From Maratus speciosus (taxonomy: Eukaryota; Arthropoda; Arachnida; Araneae; Salticidae): a stretch of 64,000 bases of DNA. Below, one piece after another: positions 1 to 10,828 of this stretch. Within the stretch, counting starts at the first letter, position 1; each line of letters opens with the position of its first letter. The position numbers and the translations under genes were made by a program. Location of the stretch: assembly GCA_963932465.1 (NCBI GenBank), contig OZ010791.1:323597283-323661282 (forward strand). Reading direction: 5' to 3'. The notes under the pieces are model-generated. The model searched no databases and had not been told where the DNA came from. It saw nothing but the letters and a program-made list of their open reading frames with translations.

Positions 1-13
1 TACCAACCGTTTC

Positions 14-830
14 TTGCTGTTTAACATACCCGTCGACATTCGTTTAGAGGAAATAGCTTGTGAGCTGGAGGAAAGTAATATCATCCATATTCTTGAATTA
101 CGACGTTTCATAAAGAGAGAGAACACAAAAGAAACTTCACCATTACTAATAATAATACTAGGCACAAATCTCCCCCAAGAAATCAAAATCTGGTTCCCCT
201 TACAGCGAATTCAACAATTTATAGATCGCCCTCACTAGTGTCGGAAATGCCACAAATTTAATCATAGCACAAATCGATGTAGTTCACAAGTTCTATGCAT
301 TTCTTGCGGCAAAAAAATCATACAGATACCTGTACCGATCCTGTTTCTTGTATTGCTGCGAAGGGCATAAGGACAATCAGCCTCAATGTCCCCCAATAAT
401 TAAAGAAATCGAACTTCTTCAGTTTAAATGTAAACATTTATTACCTATTACTGAAGCCAGAAGGAAATTCACAATCAATTCCGATCCGAAATCCTGCAGT
501 AAAGTAGCTAACATCCCAATTACCGCACGAGACGAAATCCAGAAGGTTTTTGAAATCAGAACAAATTTTATGTTAAAATTACTCATGGAGTCCTTTGAAA
601 AACAAATAGCTAAAGTTATGAACACAATTAGCAATATCAAAATATCTCAGGAAATATTTCAGATTCGATACAAGATAATATTTATTGAAGGGAAAGAAAC
701 TTCACAGAATAATAATAAGATAGCAGATTCTTTAGAAATACAACATGATATAAAAAAATATGTCTGGAAAAAAGAAACAAGGATAACAAACATACTAATT
801 CTTACATAAAAGGCTCAAATAGCGGACGTG
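14..830 (+). pseudogene. Non-LTR retrotransposon ORF1 (Gag-like) remnant, Jockey/I type
   Basis: This is the C-terminal part of the nucleic-acid-binding ORF1 protein of a non-LTR retrotransposon. The frame open from 14 stops with TAG at 236-238. Read through that stop, the same frame gives a CCHC zinc knuckle, CRKCHKFNHSTNRC, at 239-280, and the start of a second knuckle (CISCGKK). A frameshift near 345 then leads into a third knuckle-like motif, CCEGHKDNQPQC (354-389). This is followed by a P-x-x-K-E-I segment and an EARRKF motif typical of the region after the knuckles in arthropod Jockey/I-clade ORF1. At least one stop and one frameshift make it dead. The 5' end lies outside the window, and no ORF2 (endonuclease or reverse transcriptase) is seen downstream, so it is a truncated fragment. 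The clade assignment is by motif only. Confidence 0.72.
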
Positions 831-1095
831 GCAGAAAATCAGGCAGATAGTTCAAGAACAATTTAGCTTTTCCCTCTTTTTATTGTAAATCAAAGTTGAT
901 TTTCGTTTTACGAACTTTTTTGTTTCAAAAGTACTACATTTTTCTAGAAGCGAACCATTCGTTTAATTATTTATCTATTGCAGCTGCGTTTTAATTTATA
1001 TAATTTACCTTGAAGCAAAGACACTATGTACAGTAGTCTTTTAACAAGAACAGTATTAACTAAGGGCAGATCGAAAGATTCGATCAAAATATGTG
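831..1095. other. Unassigned AT-rich sequence
   Basis: No ORF, RNA gene or repeat is recognised here. It could be the 3' remainder of the retrotransposon fragment upstream, but no poly-A tail or target-site duplication is visible. Confidence 0.5.
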
Positions 1096-1709
1096 GAATT
1101 CTGTGATTTAAATCAATATCTTTTTTTTTTATTTATTTACCATCATTTGTGGGGTTTATTTTTATTTCACTTGTTGCATAAGCAACCTCTTGTTATACTT
1201 ACAGTGCGTTAGAAGGTTAAATGAATTAATTTCCTGCATAATGCGTCGTGGAGAAAATGGATTTGAATATCCTCCTCATTTGTTCCATTATTCACCACAT
1301 TCATTTTCTACAAGTATGTTATTGTTGAAGTTTCATAGTTTAAATATTTTATAAGGTAACCTGCATACCAAGAAAAAATGTCTTATGAAAGTTAAAGTAT
1401 TCCAGGAGAATTCTGTGAGTTAAATCAATATCATTTTTTATTTACTTTCATTTGTTGTTTTTTTTATTTCAATTGTTGGATAAGCATCCTCTTGTTACAC
1501 TTACACTGTGTTAGAAGATTAAATAAATTAATTTCCTGCATATTGCGTCGTGGAGAAAATGGATTTGAATATCCGCTTCATTAGCTCCATTATTCACCAC
1601 ATTCATTTTCTACAGGTATGTTATTGCTGAAGTTTCATAGTTTAAACATTTTATAAGGTAACCTGCATACCAAGAAAAAATGTCCTACGAAAGTTAAAGT
1701 ACTCCAGGA
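1096..1709. repeat. Tandem duplication, 312-bp unit, two copies
   Basis: Copy 1 runs from about 1096 to 1407 and copy 2 from about 1408 to 1709. Both begin GAATTCTGTGA and end at CCAGGA. They share long stretches, for example TTAATTTCCTGCATA and GCGTCGTGGAGAAAATGG, with a few substitutions and small indels in the T-rich and A-rich tracts. The junction is exact, with copy 2 starting straight after the CCAGGA of copy 1. No coding potential is evident. Confidence 0.9.
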
Positions 1710-2340
1710 ATAAATTTTGGAGAAACTTCGACATCCCCCGGGATTGTACTTATGACAAACTGTTCGAAAGGTCGGCTACGAATAGGACTTTTGTGTCACA
1801 TTTAGCAAAATTTTTTACGGATCATTCATACTGCGTGTCCTACCTACATGTAAGGTAAGTTTCATATTTGTACCTCCTCTGTGGACGATCGGAGCTTGCA
1901 AGCCAAGGATAACGTAAAAAGTGTTTAAAGATCATGTTAGTATAAATGGCGCTACGCGCCATATACACTACATAATTATTTTTCATCAAAGCTTATGAGA
2001 AAAAAAAGAAGAAGAAGATTTAAATCTTTTTCACCCTTCCTGCCTAAAGTATATATCCTTATGTACATTATACAGAAAAATAAATGTTGTATGTAGAAAA
2101 TTAATATTTAAATTTTAAATTTAAAAATTCATCTCACTAATGCGTGATTAAGTGCTGCGCGTATGATAAAACTCTAAATTATGCATATAGAAAACAATTT
2201 TAGAACAAAATAGAATCATAACATACCTACTTATAACTTAAAACCAAAATATACACAAAAAAGTTTTGTTTAAAATTGAATTTTAGCACAAAATAAAAAA
2301 AAAGTTGAAAAATCTCAAAATCTTTTTCAAATTTTTCAAA
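1710..2340. other. Unassigned AT-rich sequence with one short palindrome
   Basis: No gene is recognised. A short perfect palindrome, TGGCGCTACGCGCCA, lies at about 1947-1961 and stands out from the AT-rich background. The rest is A/T-rich low-complexity sequence. Confidence 0.5.
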
Positions 2341-3590
2341 TACAAAAAAATAAATAACCAAAAAATGTGAATTTTTTTGATTTTAGCCTGTAGACTATAA
2401 AAAAACGCATGTTTGGTTAATTTTTCTTAAGCTGTAGCTTACATAGTTTAACAGTAACAGTTCGCACAATCTCCAACTTTACTATTCTGAGAAAACGATT
2501 TTTAAAGTTTCAGTATCTACGGACCTTCCATTATTCTCAGTGTCTATAAATGATTATAGCTCAAAAAATAACGAAGGTTTTTTAATGCTTTTTTTAAATA
2601 TTGTTGATAAATTTTCAAACATTCAGAAAAAAGCAAATACAGAAAACTGATTTTTTGAAATTTAAAGGTCATGTGCCCCCTTAAATATCCTGTCATTTGA
2701 TATATTTTTCAATCGATTTTATACTTCTTGAAGCATACATGAGAGTTTTTGACTTCAAAAACTGAGGTTTTGTTTTTCCTTTTCGGTATGCTTACATTTC
2801 AGAATATACTCTCCAAGCCTTTATATAAACATATATTTTAAACACATATGGAATATATATGACAAATTCTGTACCGCAGTGCACGTGCCTTTAGCACTTG
2901 GCTGTAAAATTTTAAACACGATTTTCTCGAAATAATATTTTTACAGTCAGTATTAAATATCTGGGAAACGATTAAATTGAATTTGTTTTATTCTATTCTT
3001 TTTAAGTTAATATATTTTCTAGTCTTTGACCGATTTTTTATGCGTTTCTTTTTAATAAACAAAGTAATATTAGAATTTTTGTTAAAGCTGATACATTAAA
3101 TTTAACTTTCTTAAATAAACTAAATTTAAAAAATTCGTCATTGAAGATCGTAGTGTTTGTTACTTCCAATTATCTACGGGAGTGATATAGGGCTACAGGA
3201 GGAAGGTGTTTTTAAGTGCAAAAATAAATAAATAAATAAATAAATAAATAACCAAAATATCTGATTTTTTTTGTTTTACCCTGTAAACTATAAAGAAGCG
3301 CATATTTGGTTAATGTTTTCTAAGCTATAGCTTACAAAGTTTAAAAGTAACAGTGCGTGCAAACTCCAAATTTACTGTCTGAGAAAACGCTTCTCAAAGT
3401 TTCAATATCTACGGGCCTTCTATTATAAACTCATCATCTAAAGATGATTATAACTCAAGAAATAATGCAGATTTTTGAATGCGGTTTTTTGCATATTGTT
3501 GAGAAATTTTAAAACATTCAGAATAAAGCAAAAACTGAAAACTGATTTTTTGAAAGTTTAAAGGTTCTGTGCCCACTTAATAAATTAAGC
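2341..3590. repeat. Diverged direct repeat flanking a second repeat
   Basis: A ~340-bp segment at 2341-2680 recurs at about 3220-3585 in the same orientation. Both start in an AAATAAATAACCAAAA context, contain TTTGGTTAAT followed by an alternating AGCT(G/A)TAGCTTACA block and a CTGAGAAAACG motif, and end in AACTGATTTTTTGAAA plus a GTGCCC..CTTAA tail. They are clearly related but diverged. The sequence between them (2681-3198) is an independent dispersed repeat with sharp boundaries. Confidence 0.85.
2681..3198. repeat. Dispersed repeat family R1, copy 1
   Basis: About 518 bp, closely matched at 52101-52630 in the same orientation. Both copies begin TTAAATATCCT and end GATATAGGGCTACAG, and the flanks differ outside those points. 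Shared landmarks are CATGAGAGTTTTTGACTTC, TTATATAAACATATATTTTA and ATTTTCTCGAAA. No terminal inverted repeat, poly-A tail or ORF is visible, so the class is unknown; a non-autonomous element such as a Helitron derivative or a satellite monomer is possible. Confidence 0.85.
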
Positions 3591-3597
3591 GTTAATT

Positions 3598-3800
3598 TTT
3601 CACGATTTCTGCAAAAGCTCTATCTCAAGAATTAATACACGGATTTTCATCAAACTTCAGATTCAGTTAGACATAGACATATATTGTTGCTGATTAGATT
3701 TTGGTGTAAATCTTGCGTTGCTATGCTGCATTTTTCATGATTTCCGTAATAGCTCTATCTCAAGAACTAATGCACGGATTTTCATCAAACCTCAGATAGG
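3598..3800. repeat. Short direct repeat, two diverged units
   Basis: Two ~50-bp segments, at about 3600-3655 and 3738-3793, share AGCTCTATCTCAAGAA followed by an ACGGATTTTCATCAAAC block. The spacing is about 138 bp. They look like two decayed units of a minisatellite. No gene is evident. Confidence 0.75.
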
Positions 3801-4225
3801 TATACATAATATATAAAACTACAATAAATATGTAAAAAGGAAAAAGTAGTATGAAACTGCATATCTTATTATTAGTTGCTTTTTGAAGATAGAATTTCGA
3901 TTAGAATTTATTTTACTTTTGCGTACGTACTTTGCACGTATCCTTGTACCATAATAAATATTTAAATATATGATTAGTTCATCAAATTGTTATTAACAAA
4001 TTATTTTTTTGATAAAGTCAAATCATCTGGCATTACTAAACCGTTATAATAATAACATAGGGGTATGTCTATCACTCAGGGAATGAAAAAGTTATGACTT
4101 TTTTGTAAAAATAAAACCAATATATTTTTTCACAACTTAAAATAAGGAACTAAACTAATAATATTTAAATTATAAGTGTAATTATTTGATATTTAAAGAC
4201 AAAATGAAAAATTTTTTCTTTACAA
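3801..4225. other. Unassigned AT-rich sequence
   Basis: Nothing recognisable: no ORF, tRNA or clear repeat. Confidence 0.5.
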
Positions 4226-4229
4226 TTTG

Positions 4230-4436
4230 AGAAAAAAAAAATATTCTCTTTATCAGCATTATAAAAATCACAATTGTTCTTGCTCATGTGCTTTTTATTG
4301 CATTTTCTTCAAATATTATTTATGGAGACAATTACAATTTCTGAAAAAAAATATTCTCTTTATCAGCATTTTAAAAATCACAATTGCTCTTGCTCATGTG
4401 CTTTTTATTGCCTTTTCTTCAAATATTCTTTATGGT
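4230..4436. repeat. Tandem duplication of ~110 bp
   Basis: Two near-identical units, about 4232-4325 and 4343-4436, each contain AATATTCTCTTTATCAGCAT, TTGCTCATGTGC and TTTTCTTCAAATATT. They differ at a handful of bases. A 105-codon open frame (4227-4544) spans both copies, and its repeated peptide is a by-product of the duplication rather than a gene. Confidence 0.9.
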
Positions 4437-4544
4437 ATTTTTAATTATTGTGATTATATATTCCTTTTCATATTCGGGATCAAATATTCGGTTTTACCCC
4501 TAGAGAATGTGAGTCGGAAAGCAAGCCCTAAAAATACCTGCTAG

Positions 4545-6470
4545 CGACAGTTTCATTGAGGTAAGTAAATCCCTATGAAATATACTACACATAATAGTAG
4601 AAAAAACTTTCAGTAACTTAACATGTGTTCATATTTAACAATTTTTAAATCTTGTAAAAAAGAAATAAGATAAAGAATAAAAATGAATAAACGCAGACTC
4701 TGCGTAATAATAATAAATGCCAGCATGGCGATATAATAATAACCACATTCTTGCCTAAAGGTAAGTATTTCAACATTACACACTAGAGAACTCGTGAAAC
4801 GTGAGTCAAAACTGAGAAATTCGATTTAAGCCTACTATACGGTTTTACCGTGCTGTCCTTTTCATACGTACGTGTCTAACTAGCTTAAGTCTATTTTTTA
4901 TTCTGATTATCATCAAATTTTGTTTATCAAACCATATTGTGTGTGGATTAATTTAATACATTTATTGCAATTATCCGTACAAGAATTGCAATTAAAATGA
5001 AACAGTTTTATATGTAGAATATCCCTTATTGTAGAAGCAATTTCTCAAATATTGTGCGTCATATAGAATATTAGTAAAACACAATAAAATAAAAGTAGGG
5101 GGAGAGAGGTTACTCGGGACCAAGCTAATTGAATGAACTTATTTACTAATGCAGTCCGAGGATACAGGTATACTTAAGGACACAGTCATTCCTCTTTGAA
5201 GTTCAGAAGACCCCTAACGAACTATAAAAGTTACACTTTCCGCCAGTGAATAAAGTGTATCAAATCTCCAAAATATCTCATTTTCGAGGTACTTATATTT
5301 TCCAACAGGCGGTATCAAATTGGGATGAACGCTTAATTTAATTGTTTAAATAAACTTTTTAATGGCCGGTCCGTCGTGTGAGAAAGGGCAAAGCCTCGAT
5401 GCATCACCAACCACAAATACTTTCAAATTGAACTTAGCTTGCATTTTGACCAAGCTTGCAAGTTGATTAAAATTTAATATCTCAAAGTAATATTTGCGGG
5501 GGGGGGGGGAGGTGCAAACATTAAAAGGATGTTTCAGAATTAGGCATTAAAAAAGAGAAAATATGTAACTGGATATTATTTTAAATTTAAATTTAAAAAT
5601 GGATTTTTCATACCGAGTGACCAGAAATAAACCTCTCAGTTTATTTATTCACTTATTCATTAATCATAATAAATTTGAAGATGCAAAAAGTTATATTTAT
5701 ATCTGGTTGTTCTTAAATTTTACATGGTGTAATTTTTAAAGTAGTTCATAATTCATTAATATATGGCGCTGCATCGTCTCAAACTACAACAATGCTCAAA
5801 CTAACATGTAAAACTACATAAAAGTATCGTAAGTTGTATTATTTATTCTATTTAGCGATTGAAACACTAAAAGGTAATTGGATTCAATGGAAATGATGTT
5901 ACAAAAAAATATCGCTTTTTTGATAAGTTTTTAATTAATATCTCGGCTAATTAAAAAAAATAAATATCTGAGTCTAAGGTGTATTCATGCCTGCCTTGGA
6001 TTATCCTCATCCAATTTTCAGATTTCTGCTTACGGTAATTTTTTCTAACCATCGCCGACAGACAGACACACAATTAGAGCGAAACTTTTTTTATTAGTAT
6101 AGATTTACCCATACCCCAATATTCCTTTTTCTACAAATTTCATCAGGTTTAAAACGTTTTTAAATAAAATTTAAAAAATAATTAATAAAAATTTGGCATT
6201 TTGTTAACTTATAAAAGTTCTTAAAATATGAGCTCTGTAAAGACTACAGATAGACAAAAAAAAAAAAATGTGTTAGTATCTTATTTCTTCCTGCGCTACG
6301 TTTTTAACACTCACAAACAAACTGATAAGCTTTTATCATTAGTTCGTGTGTCTGTGTTCCCGTACTTTAGCTCTAGTAAATTAACTCTTATTATTAAGGA
6401 ATTGCTATATTATTTCGATTAACTATTTACTTTCTATTTAAAATAGGATGTGTGTAATTTATAGTTCATT
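4545..6470. other. Unassigned AT-rich sequence
   Basis: No gene is recognised. A nine-to-ten-base G run near 5498 and a TATAAATA-rich background are the only local irregularities. A 64-codon frame at 6228-6422 has no recognisable motif and a homopolymer-driven Lys run, so it is not called. Confidence 0.45.
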
Positions 6471-6472
6471 TA

Positions 6473-6900
6473 CAGGAACACTAAAAAGAGTTAAGGTATA
6501 TTACAATTATACTCTATGGGAGATAATTGTTTGAAGTATATTTTAATATCTCACTACTTCCAACGTTACAAAATTGATATTAAGTAATCGATATGCACAG
6601 GCACAAATTGTGTTATTTTTATTTATCTTTCAACTACAACGATTCTCTTTATTATTCGATTACAGTATTATCTTTAGGCAAAGATTATTTCAAGTTTGTT
6701 TTAATTATGCTATATCATTTCTTGATCTGTTTAAATGGATATATTTACCTATATATTCTGTGATACCTGATGTAATTGAAACAGATTTAATTCTGTAATT
6801 AACACAATAAAATTTTCGGTATCATGCATTTTGGGAATAGTGCATTTAACATATAATTTTCTTTTACAGGGATACACAAACAAATTCAAATACATTTTAA
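6473..6900. repeat. Decayed units of a dispersed ~145-bp repeat
   Basis: Two degenerate motifs, ACAGGAACACTAAAAAGAGT at 6473 and ACAGGGATACACAAACAAAT at 6867, resemble the unit start (ACAGGGCTGCACAAAAGAAT type) of the better preserved repeats at 15.7-16.5 kb and 22.6-23.7 kb. The intervening sequence is strongly decayed, so membership is tentative. A 74-codon frame at 6574-6798 lies within it and has no recognised domain. Confidence 0.4.
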
Positions 6901-7298
6901 TCCGTGAGGTATAGTTGTTTGAATCACATTTTAATTTATATTATCTAATTTTAACTCTTTAACTAAATTTGCTAAAAAATATGTGGTGTGTATAAATTCT
7001 TTAGATCAAAACAAGGGTTTTTTACTACTGTTTGGGTGTCGGACTGTGAAAATTTGGACTATGCGTTTAAATTGTTTGAAAAATTTTTTAAATGTGTCAT
7101 ATGTTTTACGTTAAACTTAATTTTAGTACGTTATGGACTGTAATATTAAATGAGGACTAAAAATTTAAAAAGTGCCAAAAAATCGAATTTTTTTTTATAC
7201 TTTTGTTACGTAAAAATGTCTCAAATGCCAAGCTTAAGAAACAGGAGAACCTTTGAAGTGACAACCCTACTAGAAATAGTTCCAAAAAGTTCAGAAAA

Positions 7299-7425
7299 AT
7301 GTCGCTGGTTGAATGTGAAACACAAAGTGAAGTGGAGAACGATGAAAATGTCACACGAAGTGAAGTGGAGAACTCTGAATGGGCCACACGAAGTGGAGTG
7401 GAGGACGCTGAAAATGGCAGTGATA
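7299..7425 (+). repeat. 33-bp minisatellite with open reading frame
   Basis: Three to four ~33-bp units share the core GAAGTGGAG. Because the period is a multiple of three, the plus frame 7299-7493 encodes an acidic 11-residue repeat (TQSEVENDENV, TRSEVENSEWA, TRSGVEDAENG). A stray unit with the same SEVEN core recurs at about 7630-7655. The open frame is 64 codons, has no signal peptide or domain, and is best explained by repeat periodicity. A short coding exon cannot be excluded from sequence alone. Confidence 0.7.
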
Positions 7426-7729
7426 AGATGCGCGTGGACTGGTGGTCATTACAAAGCTTGATCATGTTGTTATTCTCTACATCAGTGGAATAATATTAAT
7501 GAACATCAATGAAAAATATTAAATATATAAATGAAAGAAATGATCATAAATGATAATATTAGGTATTTAAACGCTAAACGAAAGGAAGCTAGGTGCCTAC
7601 ATTTTAAAGTGTTGAAGAAAGGGTCCAAAAGGAGTGAAGTGGAAAACGCTGTATGTACCAGAAGTAAGAGTTTTTTTTTTCGATCTCTTGATTTTCAACG
7701 GTCTCCAGTTTTAGTGATAAAATAATAAA

Positions 7730-9584
7730 TTATTAAGTACTAAAATGTTCAAACGTTCTTTTCAAAACGTCATGTATCTACTTAAAAATCAATTTAATTA
7801 GTATAGAAAATTTAAAATTCTAATTAATATAATATAGTGATTATTCAGAAATTATTTGATTCATACCTTTCTGTATCCATTTGATCTTTATAGTTGACAT
7901 TTTGGAAACGCATGGAAATTTGGATTATCTATAGTTATATTAAATACTCTTATGTAATATACTTTCTGGCTTACTGAATACATTTTATGCATATCTTGTC
8001 AAAGGATTTAATACCCAAGTATCAGATGCTTTTATCTAATCCATGATTAATTAACTCATACTGCTTAAATTATGCACATCGTATAGCCCTTACACAGAGA
8101 TGCCTGTACAGATAATTGTATAACAGAATGTAACTGCCATTAATATGTATGTGAATTCGCTTTTAACACTGTACTGTTTATGTAAATATATTTGTAGAAT
8201 ATCTTTACAATAAACAAAATAAATTCCATGAATAACGGTATCTTGAGAAATATATAGTCTTGTTGATCTTTAGTGATAAGCGTTTTCTATCACGGTTTAA
8301 ATATGTATTGTTTTACTTAAACTTTTTGATTGATTCTAACTAAATTTTAATTGTTGATATGTCATACCACATATAAAATATGTTTGTAATATGAATTTCT
8401 CTAATAATAAAAATCATAATTTTTTACTAGGAAAGCCCAGTTTAAAATGTCGCTATATCGAAACTAAGTGAGCAAGGCAAAAATCTATTTACATAAAAAA
8501 TCCCATAAAAGAGCATTAATATATAAAAACTTAAGATGTATAGTCAAAAAAAAAATTCTTCGTCAAGAATATTTTAAAATCAAGGATTTATACAATTATA
8601 AGAGAAATCTGCAAATTTATCTACCATTCTGTTATTTTAAAACTTGATAGGTCATATTACATAAAGCATCTTAGCATTATTATAGTACCTTCTGTAGCTA
8701 TTCTTCACATATTTTATATGCATTGTTCAGACACGTAATTCATTATTAGAATTACTAATTACAATTTCCAATTAATTATTAGAATTACCAATTCATTATT
8801 ACAGTTACCTACTTAAATTAGTATTTATTTCCATTTTAAGAGGAAGTATTGCTTATAAAAGAATTTCTTGAATCTTTGCAAAGTGTGTTTTCAACTTCTC
8901 GGCAGGTTACACAATTTTATTCAATGAAATTTCTTATAACTTTTATTTAACATATATGTTCATTATTACTGAATTTCCAATTTGAGATATAATTTATTTG
9001 AAATATTATTTTAAGACTTTATTTTATTATATTCAACTTTTATTAATAAATTTCTTGATTTTAAAACATTTTTTTTTATTTTCAGAACTTGCTGATTATT
9101 TAAATCGCTATAGTTGTTGTTGCAGTAAAATTTGACCGTGATGACAAAGTTCTATAATTAATAAATATTTTATTTTTTTCGGATAAATTCAGATAATATA
9201 TTAAATGCTATGAAATAAATATTCAAATATTACTTTTTCGAAATACAATCATCAGAGTGTTCTAAAAATTCTGAATTTGAAAAACTACAATAAAATAACG
9301 TATTACTTTATCTTAAACTAAGGTATATTGTATCGGTCAAAATATATTTATAACGATTTCTTCGTCGCAATCTTGTGAATTAATGAGATGAATATAAATA
9401 TGGCAGAAAAATAGTCATATAAAGCCACCACTTTTCACCTGTGTAACTCTAAAACTCGTCGAAATGTTTCATCCAATATCAGGAATCTGTATAGTATCGG
9501 TAATCCTGATTTGTACCGATAATTAAAAAGTGGTAGCACATTTGACGTAATACACGTCAAAGCGGATATATTTGTATGATGGTA
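7730..9584. other. Unassigned AT-rich sequence
   Basis: About 1.85 kb of very AT-rich DNA without a recognisable gene, RNA or mobile element. Scattered short direct repeats (for example AATTATTAGAATTAC, twice near 8750-8790) look like slippage products. Confidence 0.5.
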
Positions 9585-9866
9585 ACACTGTAAAATAAAG
9601 AAAAAGTCTAACGTTCCTCCATAAAATTGGTGGCAGCCATGGTGCCTCGATTTTGTGGAGTAATTCAAGTGATATAACTGGTGTTATGTGATACCATAAG
9701 AATGTTAATTTTGAGATTTTCCCATTAGTATGGAGTAATATTGCACCAGTTATATCAGTCTAAGTTACGCTAGTGTATCAGCTAAATTACCCCATAAAAT
9801 TTGTGGTAACGTGCTGTCACCAATTTTATGAAGTAACGTTACACCATTTGTTTTAGAGTACAGGGT
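9585..9866. mobile_element. Foldback MITE, 282 bp
   Basis: The two halves are imperfect inverted copies. The left arm has CCATAAAATTGGTGGCAG and GTGATATAACTGGTG. The right arm carries their complements, CTGTCACCAATTTTATG and CACCAGTTATATCA. The outer ends are ACACTGTAAAATAAA on the left and TAGAGTACAGGGT on the right, flanked by TA at 9583-9584 and 9867-9868. There is no ORF. The near full-length inverted symmetry and TA flanks fit a Tc1/mariner-derived MITE. Its left terminus is very like that of the MITE at 35044. Confidence 0.75.
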
Positions 9867-9868
9867 TA

Positions 9869-10436
9869 CAATGAATGTTTCAATCCAAAATTCTAAGGTA
9901 TGCTATTAAAAAGATAACCTTGTTTTCGTTAAAAAGTACTTCGAACTGAAAATACTATTTCGAAACTTTCCGTTTACGTATTTGTCTTTTCAAGACATCA
10001 TGATAATTGATGGAGTTGCATAAGACATACTTGCTGTCATATATCAAAGTGTGGATCGCAAAGTTCGATATTGTTTAGACGTGTATAATGCACAATTTCG
10101 CACTGTGATTATGTAGTCACATTCAGTACAAATTTGGGTAAATCTGTTTAAAATTTTCTTATAATAAATATCTTTAATTATGTTAAAAGTTTTGACAGAA
10201 ACCCGATGTGATTATACACAGTGATACAATATGTATTTTAAACTGAATAAGCGTATTTATAGCCTAGGTTTTTTTGTAGCACCATTTATGCAATATATGC
10301 ATTATATATTTACTATTATATATGTAATATACACATGCACTAGCAGGTATGACCGAGCTAAGCTCAGTCAAAATTTGCTTTGTGTTTATCTCGATATATT
10401 ATTCCCACTGAATCTTTCTTGTTGTTAGATTGACCC
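9869..10436. other. Unassigned AT-rich sequence
   Basis: No gene is recognised. A 65-codon frame at 10231-10428 is hydrophobic and Tyr/Ile-rich, as expected from AT-rich noise. The final bases run into the satellite that follows. Confidence 0.45.
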
Positions 10437-10787
10437 TGAGACTTAATGACCCAAAATGACCCACTAATTGATTTTTTTCGAACATGCGACCAAACACAAT
10501 GCTCTTCTCGAGCCTGAAAACGATGGAATACAAAATTTAGTTAAAATCGTTAGTCGTTTTCTAGATAAAATAAGCTTGACCCACGTTGATTCAAAAACCC
10601 ACTAACAGAAATTTATCGAACATGTGAGCTATTTCAATGGTCTTTTTGTACTGTGAAACGGTATATATTAAAAAAATTGTCAAAATTGTTTGAACCTTTT
10701 TGAGATGCCGTTAGCATGACCCCGACCCATTATCACCAAAATGACCCACTAATAGAATTTTCTTGAGCATACAACCAAGCCCAATGG

Positions 10788-10828
<41 letters not shown>

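Noticed and set aside
4227..4544. 105-codon plus frame
   Set aside because: It spans a two-copy DNA duplication, and the peptide duplicates with it. Lys/Phe-rich and without motifs.
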